A stretch of 64,000 nucleotides of DNA from Morella rubra. Lineage: Eukaryota; Streptophyta; Magnoliopsida; Fagales; Myricaceae. Shown here piece after piece: positions 20,075-34,029 of this stretch. How positions within the stretch are numbered: the first letter of the stretch is position 1; the number at the start of each line of letters is the position of its first letter. The translations under genes and the position numbers were made by a program. Under the pieces are notes generated by a model. The model saw only the letters and a program-made list of their open reading frames with translations, made no database searches and was not told the DNA's origin. The stretch covers positions 8,148,027-8,212,026 of the forward strand of contig CM025849.1 in assembly GCA_003952965.2 (NCBI GenBank), in the 5' to 3' direction.

Positions 20075-20376
20075 TCACCACGGAGCTGGTGCTAATCAAT
20101 CCTGCAAAAATCACCGAAGGGAAATGGCCTCGGATCAAGTCTCTGACGGCCAAGTTAGATCTTGAGAAGGTGATTTGTACTTAAAGGATAGAATTAATCG
20201 TGAGTTATATGAGGCGTTATACCTTGCTTTGTATATGAGTTCAAGAGCCATACGTTGATTGGGAGTTTGATTGTAGAGTTCTATTAGGAGAGAGGAAGGT
20301 CCTTCGAACATATAGGATCCTTTGATTGTCAGGCGTTCAATTAGGAGCCTGAAGTCTCAGGGACTCTAGAGTTGAG

Positions 20377-21349
20377 CAGGGGCGGGTTTAAGGTAATTAA
20401 GGCCTTAGGCGAAACCTCAAAGTGAGGCCTTTTATAATAATTTTTTTAATAAAATAATATATTTAAAAAATAAAATATTAATAAAAATTTAGTTAAAACA
20501 TATTTTTCTAGCTTTTTGAGATGCAAAATTTCTTTTATTTTGTTAATATATCATTTTCAATTGATAACATGACTAATCCATTTAATCTTTATTGCGTTAG
20601 AGTTGATCTTAAGTAGGATTTTATTAGTTTTAGTTTTGAAAAACTTCTTTTGGAGAAGTAACATGTATTGTCAATAATATTCTATAAGCAATACTTGCAT
20701 TTGAAAAAGAGTCTAATTTTTTTATATGGTTTAATGTTTCAATTGGAGTGTAAGTCACTATTTTTAAAATCATTTTTAACACTTTCAATTATGAAAAAAA
20801 ATCTAAATCATCAATATCAACATAATCTTCCCGTTTTAAAATATTTTTAAGTATGAGACAATATTTTTTCAAGTCATCTTCATACAAAGATTTCAACTTT
20901 TTCAAATTTAAATAAAAAAACCAAAAAACACAATACAAATAATGATAACTACAATAAATAAAACATAAAATAAAAAGTTTAGAATAATAGCCCGGGAATT
21001 TAGTGAGACAAGTGATCTTAAAAGTTTTAATTAGTTTTTGAACTTAACAACCAATCGAAATATTGTCTCGCTTAATTGTGAAATGGTTTATAGATTAAGT
21101 CCTTTTAAAGATAGATTTTTAGTTGTTAATTAATGCATACAACTGTAAAAATATTAAATAGATTAGATGTATAAACGGCTAGGAATTATTTTTGTTTGTC
21201 AAGTAATGGTAAAAAAAATTAAATGAATTAGGTGTGAGATTTTATAGGATTTCTCGAATCAATTGCCAACTAATCTTAAGGAAATTTTATAGGATATTGA
21301 TTTTATGAAATTTTGTTTGAATTAACTTGCAATTAATATCTTTTAAGTA
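20377..21349. mobile_element. Left part of a hAT-like element, cut at the unit boundary
   Basis: Starts CAGGGGCGGGTTTAAGG, the same start as the element at 41708 in copy 2. It breaks off at 21349 where copy 2 of the unit begins, so its right end is missing. The last 490 bases differ from copy 2 by more small indels than the rest of the unit. Confidence 0.65.
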
Positions 21350-21862
21350 CTCTTTGGGAGTATGCGTGGGCCTCTCCTAAAACCTCGGGTCTGTATTTTC
21401 CTGTATTTTTTTTGGTAGAAAATTTACTCCTTGCTATATCGAGGGTATGCATGCAGGCCTCCCTTTATGACCATATCTCCTGATTTTGACATTTTTCTTT
21501 GTTTTTTTTTTTTTGGGAAATGGAAACTCCATTCAAATTTAGACATATTTTACGATAACATTAAATAGGTTGGTACGTAATAAAATCGGTTAGAGATTCT
21601 TGTTGGAATTAACGATGAAATCTGGATGGATACGCCAATAATTAAGACTTATGCTGGTCTTCCATTACGTGGCGTTATGCTTTGGGAAGGGCAGTCATGG
21701 AGCAACTATCAGTGATCCGTCCGGCAAAAATGGTAAGCCATTTGTCATACCGGTAGACAAGTGTCGCTTTTCCTGCACACATAAAATGGATAGCCATCAG
21801 CTGCCGGATTTGCACATAGTTTCTGCAAGATAGGCCGGAGAAAGTGAAAGACAGAAAGGATC

Positions 21863-22146
21863 ATGGGTTTCCAAGCTCGGCTGCTCTTCTTCTTCTTGTT
21901 ACTTACCTTTGCCATACTCTGCTTTGCTCGCAAAGTTCCTTTAGGTCTATGTATATACGTTTCTTTATTCTTTTCAACAGAGCTGTGTCGTTTGAATTTG
22001 GTTAAAGCCAAATGTCTCAAGCTAACAAAAGCATGCATGAATGCATGTTTTGTTGTAAATTATTTACAGGGAATGAGAACAGTTTGGTCACCGACGACTA
22101 TGATGGTCCTTTATTCTTTTCACATCAGAGCTCATGTCGTCGATGA
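21863..22146 (+). CDS. PSY-like secreted peptide precursor 1, copy 2
   Basis: Exons 21863-21944 and 22070-22146. I see no difference from 514-797: same signal peptide, donor, acceptor and D-D-Y-D-G-P motif. Downstream, 22165-22380 corresponds to the copy 1 stretch with the second PSY-like exon but is so altered that only short anchors match, and the D-Y core cannot be read there. Confidence 0.5.
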
Positions 22147-24544
22147 TCTGTGAAAATACTCTGTACTCTAATTTCTGAGATTTCCTGTATGTTAGCCTCT
22201 TGAATCTCAGATCTCATTTAATCGGTGTCGTATTGAATTTGGTTAATGCAAGTCAATTAACATGCACAATGTATGTCCGTTTTAATTTACTTCCTTTAAA
22301 ACACTACGGATGGTCCTATCTAATTGTTCTTGAAATTGGATCACATGAATCCTCCTCATCAACCTCGAATGCCTACATGGTTTCAAGTATAATTAATTTG
22401 ACTATATTATCTTTATAAGTTCTCATTTAATCAGATCTATTTAATGTTTTTAATGGTTGCATGCAATTAATTAACAAAACTTACGAATTCCTAATATTTT
22501 TTAATTTTTTATGATAATTATGTTTAGAAAATTTATAAAATCTTTGGATGAGGATGAAATCTTGTACAGGGGCCATGAAGATCTATCAACCTCATATTAT
22601 GGCCAAAATTTGAATTTATTATTATTTTTAACAATTTTGGCGCCCAAAGCATGGTTAATGCACTTCCCTCCTCCCCAAAATTTAAAAAAACTAATCCTAA
22701 CTTCTTTAACCTGATCATGTAGTATGGGTGTGGGCCTAAAACTACAGGGGCCGGAAAGAGAATATGATCTGAATTATATTACAAGCTGAGACGGACTCAT
22801 TTTATAGGAAAGCATCTCACACGGCCCTACACAGTCCAGGGGCTAATCCTAAACATGGTCCACGACATCCTGGGCTGTCCTCCTTCAGGTATAAATAAAT
22901 AGGTCCATAATTTTTACTAGTATGTACATTTGTCTCACTGTCCGTACTCAAAATTCCATTCTTCTTTGATCGTCCGGTTGGCCACAATTCACTGATCCGG
23001 CAGACATTTTTCTTTGGAAATCAATCCACATAAGACTGTGACTAGAACCCTATGGCTTGCTCTCGACGACAGTTCGAAGTATTGTAGTCCTATTAAGTTT
23101 TGGTAGCCCCGGTGCCATGTGGAATTTTTAAGTTTAAGTGGTGGTGGACTTGGACCTGGCTTCATGATGGTCTATTCCTCGAGGACTTTTTTGCTTAAAA
23201 AAAAAGAAGAAGAAGAATTCTAATTTGGAAGATTTCTTCACTAACTTTTGATTTAATTTTGCAGGAGATCCATCATAGTACTCTTCCTTGATGGTTTCTT
23301 TGTTGAACTAAATAATGTGGCCACATGTTCATTTGGCACTTTGTTCAAATAAAGTGAGTTTATATGATCTTGGCAAGTTGGCCCTTTATGGCTAATCTTT
23401 CTATTTCTCTCTCTTTTTCTCTCTCCTGCTGATTTACATAATTTATTGCTGACATCAAGCTTATCTTTTATATAGGATTCATTTTATTGTAAAGTAGGGT
23501 GAGAGAGAGATTTGGCCCCGTTAATGTGGATTCATTTTGGTTTTTTCTCGAAAATAAAATAAAATTTTAAATACATATATTGATGATGATTGGGATACAC
23601 CTGCATTATCAAGGGTGCAAAATTATGTTACTAGGTTATCACAATATAAACAATAAAGGCTAATGTAGGAAAATCCCAACCAATATTGGAATTTCAAAAT
23701 TGGCGGTTATGATTGAAAAAAATCACTTGAACTTAAGACCAAAGAGTAGGGCAGAAAACAAAGGAGTGTAAAAAGCTATCCATTATTGGTTCTTTTGTAG
23801 CTGGATCTTCCGAAACCACAAGAATCTTGCAACCTGATTACAATATCGTTAATTAATCATCTCCTTAGTCTAATTACTTAGCAAAAGTATAAATATTACC
23901 ATTGGGTCCCTAGGATATCCCAAATTTCTTAATAGAGAGTAATTAGCTTATAATATTATGAAGTCCCTATCCTATTGAGAGTTACAAATATTCCTTTTAT
24001 TAGAGTGGGGTACTTAAGGCTTATGCCTAATTAAAATCTGACTCAAATTCTTCTGATTACTTCGGAAGGAGACATCCAGATATTGTTTTTAAGTGCTCTT
24101 AAAGAAACCATCAAACTATCAATCAGAAAAAAGACAGTTTTGACCAATTAATGCATTAACCTACGACCTACGACCAGTGCTATGTATATAACCTATTAAT
24201 GGTTATCATGGTTGATTCATGTCCCAAATCTCTGCAAAAATATAAAGATATATGCAATTCTCCAGAGTCAACGTGACAGTAGTTAGTTAAATATTCGTGT
24301 GTCTTCATTAAGTAAATTCCATATGTTGTACGTTACGTCTTTATTTATTTTATTTTTTTTTAAAAATGGAACTAGAAATTACGGCAATTCTATTGGAATT
24401 TTTAATTTCAATTTTAAAAATTGTTAAAAATAATTTCAAATTTCAATATATGGCGTAATCGGAACTGAATTTTTAAAACCGGAAGAGGAACCTTGCCCAC
24501 CCCTGAATTCAATAACATGGAAAGCCGTTTTATGTCTCGTGTCT

Positions 24545-24808
24545 AAACAAAATCTATGGACTGCATCGTGTTAGACCGGGCATGCACATATGGACTTGAC
24601 CGTGTGAGAAAAATACCATGCACTAAAGAATAATATAATTGCTACTTTTCAAATAGAAAAGGAAGCTGTTCCCTTTTCCGGGAAAGAAAGCGACGTCGCC
24701 CGCCCGCGGCAACTCCACACATAGGCGTCGAACGTGCACCCACATTCGGAAACGTACGTCAACTCCTATCTGGCAATAATTGCTTGACTGTTTTTGGTCC
24801 TATAAATG
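24545..24808 (+). promoter_or_regulatory. Promoter of PSY gene 2, copy 2
   Basis: Same elements as 3216-3480, with one base missing in the aacgtggcaccc motif. TATA box at 24801-24807. Confidence 0.55.
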
Positions 24809-25029
24809 GAGATGATGACCAACTTGGTTTATTGGGGTGAGAGGGCCTCAACCAGCAGCAGAGGGAGGCGATGTGTTTAGCTCGAAACACCATTTCGCTT
24901 TCAGGTATATATATTATGTGTCTCTTCCTTCAATGTTTATAGCTTTCTATAAATCTCTCATATCAATTGGAGCGGGAACAATATAAAGTATGATTGCGTA
25001 ACTCATGTAGATGCAGCATGCATTGTAAG

Positions 25030-25859
25030 ATGAAGTTCTTCACAATTTCAATCTGTCTTCTAGGTCTGACATTTGGTAAAAAGGTTACTAATATCGATAA
25101 GAAAATATAATTTAAATAACAAATATAAATTTAAAAATTTAGAATAAATGATACTTTCACAATGGTATTGGAACAAAAGTATTGAGTTCGAAAATATACA
25201 CTTAATAAAACCTGCCAAAACAATTTCGAATAGGAGTCCCCACTGTCATTTTTGACACATTGAGTTAAAGAACTTTCAAATTTTATCAATTCACACCCAT
25301 AAAAAAGATTTAATTGTTAAAATCGTGCCACATGTACGTGTTATAAATGAGTCATGTGGTATGGTTTTAACCATACTCGAATTTTATTTTAGAGCGCAAT
25401 TGAGTGATTTTAAAAGTTTAGGAGTTTAATGTATCAAAATTTGTAGTTGTGAGCCTATTTAGGATTTTTTTAATAGTTTAGGGTCACTTTTCCCTGCACA
25501 TCTATAAATAACATGGCATAAAGTATAAAATCACATTAGTGGAATTTCTTAAAATAATTATTTTATATTTCCCAACAGAACACTCCAATTAAAGCGTCCA
25601 TGTAACAAATCGTATTTGTTCTGACTGAAAAAAAAGGGTAGGAAATGAAGGTTCTAGTTATTAATTTGATGTATTAATTGGTCGACAAAATTGTCTCTAT
25701 ATATTAACCAAATATTGGGGGAATTATGCTATATATATAGGGAACAAAATCATGTCGGCCACGGATGGAATATCCTTGATGGCCATAAGGGTCGATGACT
25801 ACGATGAACCATCAGCAAACCGTGGACATGATCCTTGTAAGGGTGGTCGGAAAGGATGA
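25030..25859 (+). CDS. PSY-family precursor 2, copy 2
   Basis: Exons 25030-25075 and 25741-25859. The coding sequence appears identical to 3702-4531, including the D-D-Y-D-E-P-S-A-N-R-G-H-D-P core. One intron difference is visible: gataatttc in copy 1 reads gatactttc here. The intron fold-back element lies at about 25228-25508. Confidence 0.65.
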
Positions 25860-26287
25860 GAAATACGTCTCTAATTAATGAGTTGACGGTGCAACTTGCA
25901 TTTCTTCCTGCATATATAAAAGTTGCAATATCATTCATCGATCGCAAAGATATTGCTCGTGTTCTCTGACTTGTTTTGCATTGTACCATGGAGGCGTGAC
26001 GATTTTTTTATTTACGAATTTGAACAAATATTGTTACTTTCTTTCCTAGTGTCCAAGGTTTGTGTAATCTAAAATTTTATCTAAAATAATCTTTCTCCCC
26101 ATTAAATTATTATTTTTTACGGTAATAAATATAAAAAATTCATTTAAGTCATCTCTATCTTCATTTTATCACACTACTGCATGTGCTCCTTTTCAATTTG
26201 ATACATTGTCTCCCAAATTACAAATATATTATAGTTCAGCCCCGTAATTAAGCTAATATTCTAACTTCACGCCCGTATAGATATCTG

Positions 26288-27360
26288 CTCTACAACATAT
26301 TTTGGTTTTTGGGACTTTTCCATCCCAAAAAACCCAAATTCCATCCCAAAAGCCTTTCTGGGATGGAATTTGCCCGTCGCACCAGGTGTCCCAATAAGTC
26401 CGTTATAAAAGGTTTTTTAGGATGAAAAATTTATTTCATCCAAAAAACACCATTTTGGGACAGATATATTTCAACATTTTGAACACTACATCCAATCGTT
26501 CGAATGCTACATCCATTTGCAACTATTCAAACGCTAAATTCATCCGTTCGAACATTGCATCCAACAGACACATACGTTCTAACGGTGGACTGTTCAATTT
26601 TTCATCCAACAATAAAACATTATTATGTTCTAACAGTGGAATAATCATTGATGAACTGTTCGAACACTGAAACAACGAGAAAACCGTCTTCGTCTTCTCC
26701 TTGTCCTTCTCCTCCCTTTTCTTCTTCCTCTCCTCCTCTTTCCTCTTCTTCTTTTTCTTCTTCTCCTTCTTTTTCTTAATCTTCTTCTTCGTCTTCTTCT
26801 TCTTCACTCTCTTGTTTTTCGTCCTTTTATTTTGATTTCTTGTGAGGTGTTCTAATAGTGTTTAAAAATGTTTCAATGGAAAAAGTTGTAATTTTGGCGC
26901 TTAATTATTTATTTTCATTCCAACCTCGTTTGAACAGTATTTAAAGGCATTCCAAAGAAAAAATGGGTAATTTTGGCGCTTAATTTTTTATTTTCATTCA
27001 AAATCCGTTCGAACGGTATATTTAAGCGTTCAAAAGGAAAAAAATGAGATAATTTAGGAGCTTAATTTTTTTTTTATTCAAACCTCATTCGAACGGTTAT
27101 TTAGAAGCATTCAAATGGAAAGTGATAAGTATTCGAATGGTAAGTGATAAGCGTTCAAACTTTTTTCTTAGGATGCATTAATGAGGTTTCGTCCAAAAGA
27201 TTTCCAACCATTCTAACGGTCATGTGTGTGTTCGAATGGAGTTTTAGAGTTCGGACAAATTTGTCTATAAAAAGCCTCTTTTTAGGGACGGCACAAAAAT
27301 TTGTCCCTAAAATTTTTTTTTTGGAACGGTTTTACATAAAAAATCAAATCTGTTGTGGTG
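26288..27360. mobile_element. CACTA element, copy 2
   Basis: Counterpart of 4959-6028 with the same ends and the same CTG duplication (26285-26287 and 27361-27363). It is three bases longer through single-base indels near 27113, 27211 and 27241. Confidence 0.75.
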
Positions 27361-27967
27361 CTGATATAGCTATTTCTAATAAATTGCTATTACTTGTTGG
27401 GAAGGAAATGGTCTGATCAGCTATAGCACATGCTTGCACGATCGATCCGTTAAACTTGCATGAGGTTTCGGTGTTAAGGCAGCAAAAGAGCTTAAAAAAT
27501 CGCGTTGACCCTGGATCCATGCAATTAGTTAGCCCACTGGCAACTGATTGGGGCCACAATTATAGCCGCACGTATTGACTGGAAATTAAGCTTCGAATGA
27601 AATATAATCCGATTTTTGAAGTATAAAAATCCTTAGCCGACGGTACAATCAATTCGTGATTGGTACGTGCACATGATCATATTCCTTCACAAATCATATA
27701 ATTACAAAAGGAAGGTTTGCCAGAGCAACTTCGTTGACCAGAAATTGGACATCTAAAAAAATGGTACAATTGCTTATAGTTGACCAAGATTAAGACAGAT
27801 AGGATGCACATGCAACTGCTGACTATCAAAACGATGTGTTTATAATATCTGACCTAGCTACGGACAGCTTCTTCAGACATACAATATCTGATCTGTTAAC
27901 TCAGAGAACTAGAGATCTCCTTTTTCAGTTTCAGTTAAACTCAGTCAATTACAAGCACCTCATTTCT

Positions 27968-30879
27968 ATGGCTGCTCAAAACCTTCTATCGTCTTCAAAA
28001 CATCACTGGAATCACGATGTCTTCCTAAGTTTTAGAGGTGAGGACACCCGCAAGAATTTTACCGATCACCTCTACACTGCCTTGGTGCAAGTTGGAGTTC
28101 GCACCTTTCAGGACGATGAGGAGCTTCGAAGAGGGAAGAACATCACTACCGGACTACTCAATGCGATTCGTGGATCAAAGATGTCCGTTGTCGTTTTTTC
28201 CAAAGGTTATGCCTCTTCTACGTGGTGCCTTGATGAGCTCGTGGAGATTCTACACTGTAAGAATACCAAAACCCACGCTCTTTTCCCCATATTTTATCAT
28301 GTGAACCCAGCAGAGGTCCGAAAGCAGAGCGGAACTTTTGCCGAAGCATTCGCTTGCCACGAAGAGCGGTTTCAGGTGGATATGGAGAGGGTAAAGAGGT
28401 GGAGAGCAGCACTAACAGAAGCTGCTAGCTATTCTGGTTGGGATCTCGAAAGTGTTGCAAACGGGTATTGTGCTATAGTCTCTTATACGCTTGTTCATAG
28501 ATTTTTTTTAGTTCGTTTTTGTACTCTCTTTTCATTTCTTTTCTCTTAAATGTTAGAGGAAACCGATTTGAAAACCATTCATATATAGAAAAGTTGGTTC
28601 TTGAGTTTTTATTTTTTGGCATGCGATTCATGAGTAGGGACGAAAAACTATACGTATATATATAGATGTATCTATACAAAAATTCCTAATAAATTAAAAT
28701 GACTTAATTGCTAGTGATGATGTATTGGTCTCTTATAACTAACATCAAAATTTGGTACTAATAGAAAGTAAATGATCAGGTATGAAGCAAAGTTCAACAA
28801 GGAGATTGTTCAAGAAATATTGGGCAAATTGAAGCGCGCTCACTTGCATGTTGCCAAACACCCAATAGGAATAAATCCTCGTGTAGAAAATGTAAAGACT
28901 TTGTTAGATATAGAAAGAGACGAGGTTCTCAGTGTTGGCATCTATGGAATAGGTGGAATAGGTAAAACTACCTTAGCCAAAGCTGTCTATAACGAAATAC
29001 GTGATGGATTCGAAGGAAGCAGTTGTCTTTTGAACATTAAAGAAACTTCACAACAACCTAATGGTTTGGTTCAGTTACAAAGACAACTTCTTTTGGATAC
29101 ATTGATCATGAAGAAGGAAAACTTGATGATTTCGAGCGTTGATAGAGGGATCAATTTGATCAAAAAAACCCTTCAACGCAAAAAGATTCTTGTTGTTCTT
29201 GATGACGTGGATCAGTTGGAACAAGTGTACGCATTGGTTGGAAACTTTGATTGGTTTGGTCGGGGAAGTAAAATCATTGTGACGACTAGAGATGAACATT
29301 TGTTGACTCAACTAGGGGTAAATGAAAAATATGAAGTTGAAGAACTGGCCGACTCCAACTCTCTTCAACTTTTTAGTTGGCACGCTTTCAAGATGGCCAA
29401 TCCAATTGAAGACTACCATGAGCTTTCTGTTGCTGTAGTAAGTTATACTCGAGGGCTTCCATTAGCTCTTGAAGTTCTTGGTTCCTATCTATTAGGAAGA
29501 AGCACTATTGAATGGAAAAGTGCATTAGAAAAGTTACAAAAAAATCCTCACCATAATATTAATAAAATATTCAAAATAAGCTTTGATTCCCTGGATGATA
29601 CAACAACAGAGATATTCCTTGATATTGCTTGTTTTTTCATTGGTATGGAAAAAGAATATGTCAACAGAATCTTCCAAGGATGTGATCTTTTTCCAGATAT
29701 TGGTATTAATATTCTCATGCAAAGGTCTCTTGTGACAATTGATTATCATAATAAGTTGAGGATGCACGATCTGATTCGAGATATGGGAAGGGAGATTGTT
29801 CGTGAAAGGTCGCCTTATGATCTCAACAGACGCAGTAGATTGTGGTTTCACGATGACGTGCTAAAAGTGCTGATGGAACATACGGTAGGAGACCTTTATA
29901 TTTATATGTGGATATAGGAATATACATCGGAACATTTATTTATGCTATCTTGGTATGCATTTGAGTTTATCCATTAACTCTTTTTAAGCATCTACCATGG
30001 CATAAAAATGTATCCGTATTTGTATCATATTGAACCTAATGCGTTTGTATTTTAATAGGGATCGGATGCAGTGGAGGGTCTTGTCCTAAATTTACCCGTG
30101 TTTAAAGATGTACATTTGAAAACTAAAGCATTTGCAAACATGAAGAATTTGAGGCTGCTCCAAATCAATAATGTACATCTCACAGGGCGCTCCAAGCATC
30201 TTCCCAAAGAGCTAAGATGGCTATGTTGGCATAAGTGCCCCCTAAGGGTTCTACCACTAAATTTTCATCTTGATAATCTTGTTGTGCTTGACATGCAGCA
30301 CAACAATATCAAACAAGTGTGGCAGGAGAACAGAGTATACCAACTCTTCTTATGGATTTTATTGATACTTTGAATTTTGACTTCCCAACTAACAAGAACT
30401 ATTTTTTCATCGATGTAAATTTTTTGTTTTCACAGATACTAAAGAAGTTGAAGGTGCTCAATCTTAGCTATTGCAAGAATCTTATCAGATCACCGTACTT
30501 CTTGCAAGTTCCACATCTGGAGATGTTAATACTTGAAGAATGCACAAACTTGGTTGAGCTTCATGAGTCTATCGAACATTTGCAGGAGCTTGTTTTTTTG
30601 AATTTAAAAGGGTGCACAGACCTTCGATATCTTCCTAGCAACATTTCTACCTTAAAATCTTTGGAGAGGCTCAATTTGTCTGGGTGCCTAAATGTTGATA
30701 AGTTACCTGAGAAACTGGGCAATATGATGGCTTCAAAAGAGTTGTCATCCTCCTCTAGTCCTTTGAAGAACTCCAAAAGTTTCCTTCGAATTCCCAAAAC
30801 TTTTCTACGAGCTCCAGTCCTTGGATTTCGTCCTCTGGGAAGATTAATTCTTAGTAATTGTGATTTGTCCGAAGATTAG
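27968..30879 (+). CDS. TIR-NB-LRR receptor, truncated, copy 2
   Basis: Exons 27968-28464, 28780-29884, 30059-30334 and 30436-30879. It carries the same TAG (30877-30879) as copy 1. The only coding change I found is G to A at 29357, giving Asn for Asp at residue 359 between RNBS-C and the GLPL region. Splice sites and all NB-ARC motifs match. W-boxes upstream sit at the matching places (27734-27739 and 27780-27785). Confidence 0.85.
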
Positions 30880-31818
30880 ATCCCAATTGATCTTGGGAGT
30901 TTATCTTCACTTCAAGCCTTGGATTTATCAGGAAACAATTTTCATAACTTGCCTCCTTCCATTAATCAACTTCATCAATTACAATATTTATATATGAATC
31001 AATGTAGATCTCTTCAGTCAATTTCAGGACTCCCAACAAAAATAGAGACCCTATTTGCATATGGCTGCTCTTCAATCGAAAGCCTCTCATTTTTGTCGAG
31101 TTCAGAATTAGCTGTTCTTTTCCTTCAAGGTTGCAGCAAACTGGTTGAGATTCAGGGCTTAGTGTTGGATTCTAATTCAAGCATTAACTTGCATGGATGC
31201 GATAATCTGTCATCTGATTTTAAGGCGAGTCTTCTACAGGTTCATTCTCTGTCTCTAGCTGTGTCTCTCTGATGTGAACAATGTTTTATGTTTGTTCCGA
31301 AACAATGTTCGTCGGCCAAGTCTACTCGTTGTAACCGTGAAGTTTCCTCCCTGGGAATGAGATTCCAAATTGGTTTATCCATCAAGAATTGGATCTTCAA
31401 TTTCCTTACATTTGCCTTCAGTTTCAGAGGGAAAGATTTGCATGATATCTGCGGAGTTTATTCATGCAAAGCATTCGATCCATGGGGGCCTACATTTAAT
31501 GTGATAATTCATAACAAAACTAGAGGCTACAGTGAAGCTTTTTTGCCGGCTGGACTAGTTTTCTTACCTATAAATGATTCAGAGGATATGTTTCTATTCC
31601 GGTGGCAAGTTGTTAGAAACAAAATGGTGGTGCGCAGATTAAGCGGTCTAAAATTTGTGGAGATTATTAGAAATGGAGATGAAATTGAGGTGTCCTTTGT
31701 ACTTGGGATCGGGACTGAAGCGAAGAAGTGTGGAGTCCATTTAGTGGTTGATGAGCCAAAAGTAGTAGATATTCATGCAAGTGCAGACCAACAATATGTC
31801 ATTGATGATACTTTCTAG
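30880..31818 (+). pseudogene. LRR and C-JID remnant of the TNL, copy 2
   Basis: Same open LRR continuation and the same frameshifts at the start of the C-JID domain as 9548-10486. The lesions therefore predate the split of the two copies. Confidence 0.7.
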
Positions 31819-32003
31819 TGCTAGCTAGCTACAGATGATCATGAGGTCTCTGGAGGTGAGGACTGATGTAGTCATGTAGATTTTCTTTTTATTGGTAATT
31901 AGTCCTAAGCAAGCTTGTATTATCAACACAGAGTTCCAATATCCTTATTTATTTCCTTCTTTGTATTATGAACTTGAATTTTTGCTTACGAAAAGATTAA
32001 ATC

Positions 32004-32333
32004 AGTGGACTGCATCGTTTTAGACCAGGCGTGCACTGTAAGATGAAAGCATGGACTTGACCGTGTGAGACCAATGCCATGCATTGCAGAATAATATGAT
32101 TGCTACTTTTGAATTAGAAAAGGAAGTTGTTTCCCTTTCTGGGAAAGTAAGCGACGCTGGCCCCCGACGGCAACTCCGTTGACCAAAAAATGAACGGCTA
32201 GGATATATGCTCTACGTCGGAAGGGTGTTCAGGCGTCAAACGTGGCACCCACATTCGGAAACGGACGTCAACTCCTATCTGGCAATATAATTGTGTGGCA
32301 TTTTTTTTTCCTACCCTTTTTGGTCCTATAAAT
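32004..32333 (+). promoter_or_regulatory. Promoter of PSY gene 3, copy 2
   Basis: Counterpart of 10672-11002, one base shorter in the ggcaatgataattg stretch. TATA box at 32327-32333. Confidence 0.55.
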
Positions 32334-32393
32334 GGAGATGAGCAACTTGCTTTACTGGGGTCAGAAAGCCTCAACCAGTAGCAGGGGAAGGAG

Positions 32394-32606
32394 ATGGCAA
32401 TTGGAGCTCGCCTCTGTTTTTGTCTCTTGCTTTCCTTTGCGATAACGTCGTGTTCTGCTCGAATGGGGGAATATGCTTTAGTGAACGAAATCATGTTGGC
32501 CACGGAGGGAAGATCTTTGATGGCCGTAAGGGTCGATGACTATGAGGAACCATCAGCAAACCGTGGGCATGATCCTCCCAAAACTAGGGCTCGGGGTGGC
32601 GATTAA
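32394..32606 (+). CDS. PSY-family precursor 3 (intronless), copy 2
   Basis: Seventy codons, with no difference seen from 11063-11275. Signal peptide, spacer and D-D-Y-E-E-P-S-A-N-R-G-H-D-P core are intact, so the unit copies would encode the same peptide. Confidence 0.85.
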   Translation: MAIGARLCFCLLLSFAITSCSARMGEYALVNEIMLATEGRSLMAVRVDDYEEPSANRGHDPPKTRARGGD

Positions 32607-33293
32607 TGGTGTTCAGAAAGGATGAGAGAATAAATTAGAGTTGCATCATTCACCAGAAAGATACTATTCGTGTTCTCCGACTTGGTTTGCATTATATATC
32701 GTGGGGGCCGCACGACTTCATAAGATATTTTGAGAGAATTAATTAAAGAAAATATTGTCGTTTCCAAAGTCTAATTTTTTTTTTTTATACCTATGTTAAT
32801 TCTTGATTTGTTCCTTTGCGAATATGAATATATTGTTACTTTATTGCTTGCCTCTCTTCCCTTAAACTCTACATGTACCACCTACACCCCCAATTGTTAC
32901 ATATGTATTAATTCTACTAGCTGGTTACTGAATAGATTTGAGACATGAGTACTCTATATAGTAATTAATTTTGTTCATTGTTTGACAATAAGAGTTTAAT
33001 TTTGTTGCTCCATCTCTTAACACTTGGATAGAGATTCCAATATAATATAAAGAGAAAATACACTGCAATTTCAATCATAAACTGTTAAATTTGACACATT
33101 GTCTCTCAAAATTATCAATAGTTTGAGAACAATTGTATTGTTGTAGTTAGGGTTGTTCAGATTTGGGTCTGACCCAAATTGATCAAGTCCGACTAGGCTA
33201 AGGAATCCTTGTGGCCCCGGTTTGACTCTCGGCCTATAAAATTTAAAAACCAAATAAGTTGGTTTGGCCCTCAATTCCTTTGTATTTTGCTAG

Positions 33294-33729
33294 AAATCGA
33301 ATGCTGTGGAGGGTCTTGCTTTAAATTTATTTGTGATTAAAGATGTACCTTTGAAAACTAAAGCATTTGCAAACATGAAGAATTTGAGGCTGCTCCAAAT
33401 CAATAATTTTCATTTAGAGTAGGACTATTCAATTATGGGCAGAAATCTAGGGAGTAGGGAGTCGGTTTTCACCCCTAACTTTTAGAGAACCTCGTTGTTC
33501 TTGGCATGCAGCACAACAAAATCATACACGTGTGGCAGGATAACAGAGTATACCAACTCTTCCTGCGGCTTTTATTGATGTTTTGATATTAACTGCACTA
33601 CTTGCAAGAATTGTTTTTCATCTAAATAAAATTTTGTTTTCAGAGATCCTAGAAAAGTTGAAGATCCTCGATCTTAGCTATTGCAAGAATCTCATTAGAC
33701 ACCATAAGTCTTGCAAGTTCCACATCTGG
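33294..33729 (+). pseudogene. TNL LRR-exon fragment, copy 2
   Basis: Counterpart of 11964-12399, with the same abrupt end where the phosphatase-like leader begins. Confidence 0.75.
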
Positions 33730-33918
33730 AGAGTCAGTGGAAAAATGAGCAGAAATGATCGGATTTTTGTCAGTTGGCGACACTTCGAATTTTACTCTCT
33801 TTTAATTTCCTTTCAAACTGATCGGAGTTTTGGAGGCTTTCCTGACGTCTCTGCTTATTTTCCGGTTTGTTCGTCTTTTTCAGCGTGACCGACTGAGAAA
33901 TCGCATGGAGAAGAGAGA

Positions 33919-34029
33919 ATGAAGAGGGCCACGGCTCTTTTTCTGCTAGTGGTTTCAACTCTATTAGCTTCTTCAAATGCTGACGAAGCTTTCGACGTTA
34001 GGCAACATCTATCTACCTTCACCAGATAA
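33919..34029 (+). pseudogene. MINPP-like signal-peptide fragment, copy 2
   Basis: Counterpart of 12589-12699 with an identical reading. Confidence 0.35.

Larger units (their letters stand above)
1..21349. repeat. 21.3-kb tandem unit, copy 1
   Basis: This unit is repeated directly at 21350-42672. The offset drifts only between about 21327 and 21349, so differences are mainly isolated substitutions and short indels. Examples are the base at 8025, one base lost in copy 2 near 3407, and three bases gained in copy 2 near 1870. More divergent patches lie at 823-1075, 17300-17410 and 20860-21349. Homology to copy 2 ends at 21349 (42672 in copy 2), so the unit start falls exactly on base 1 of the window. 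Allelic contigs joined end to end would look like this; a very recent real duplication is the alternative. Confidence 0.95.
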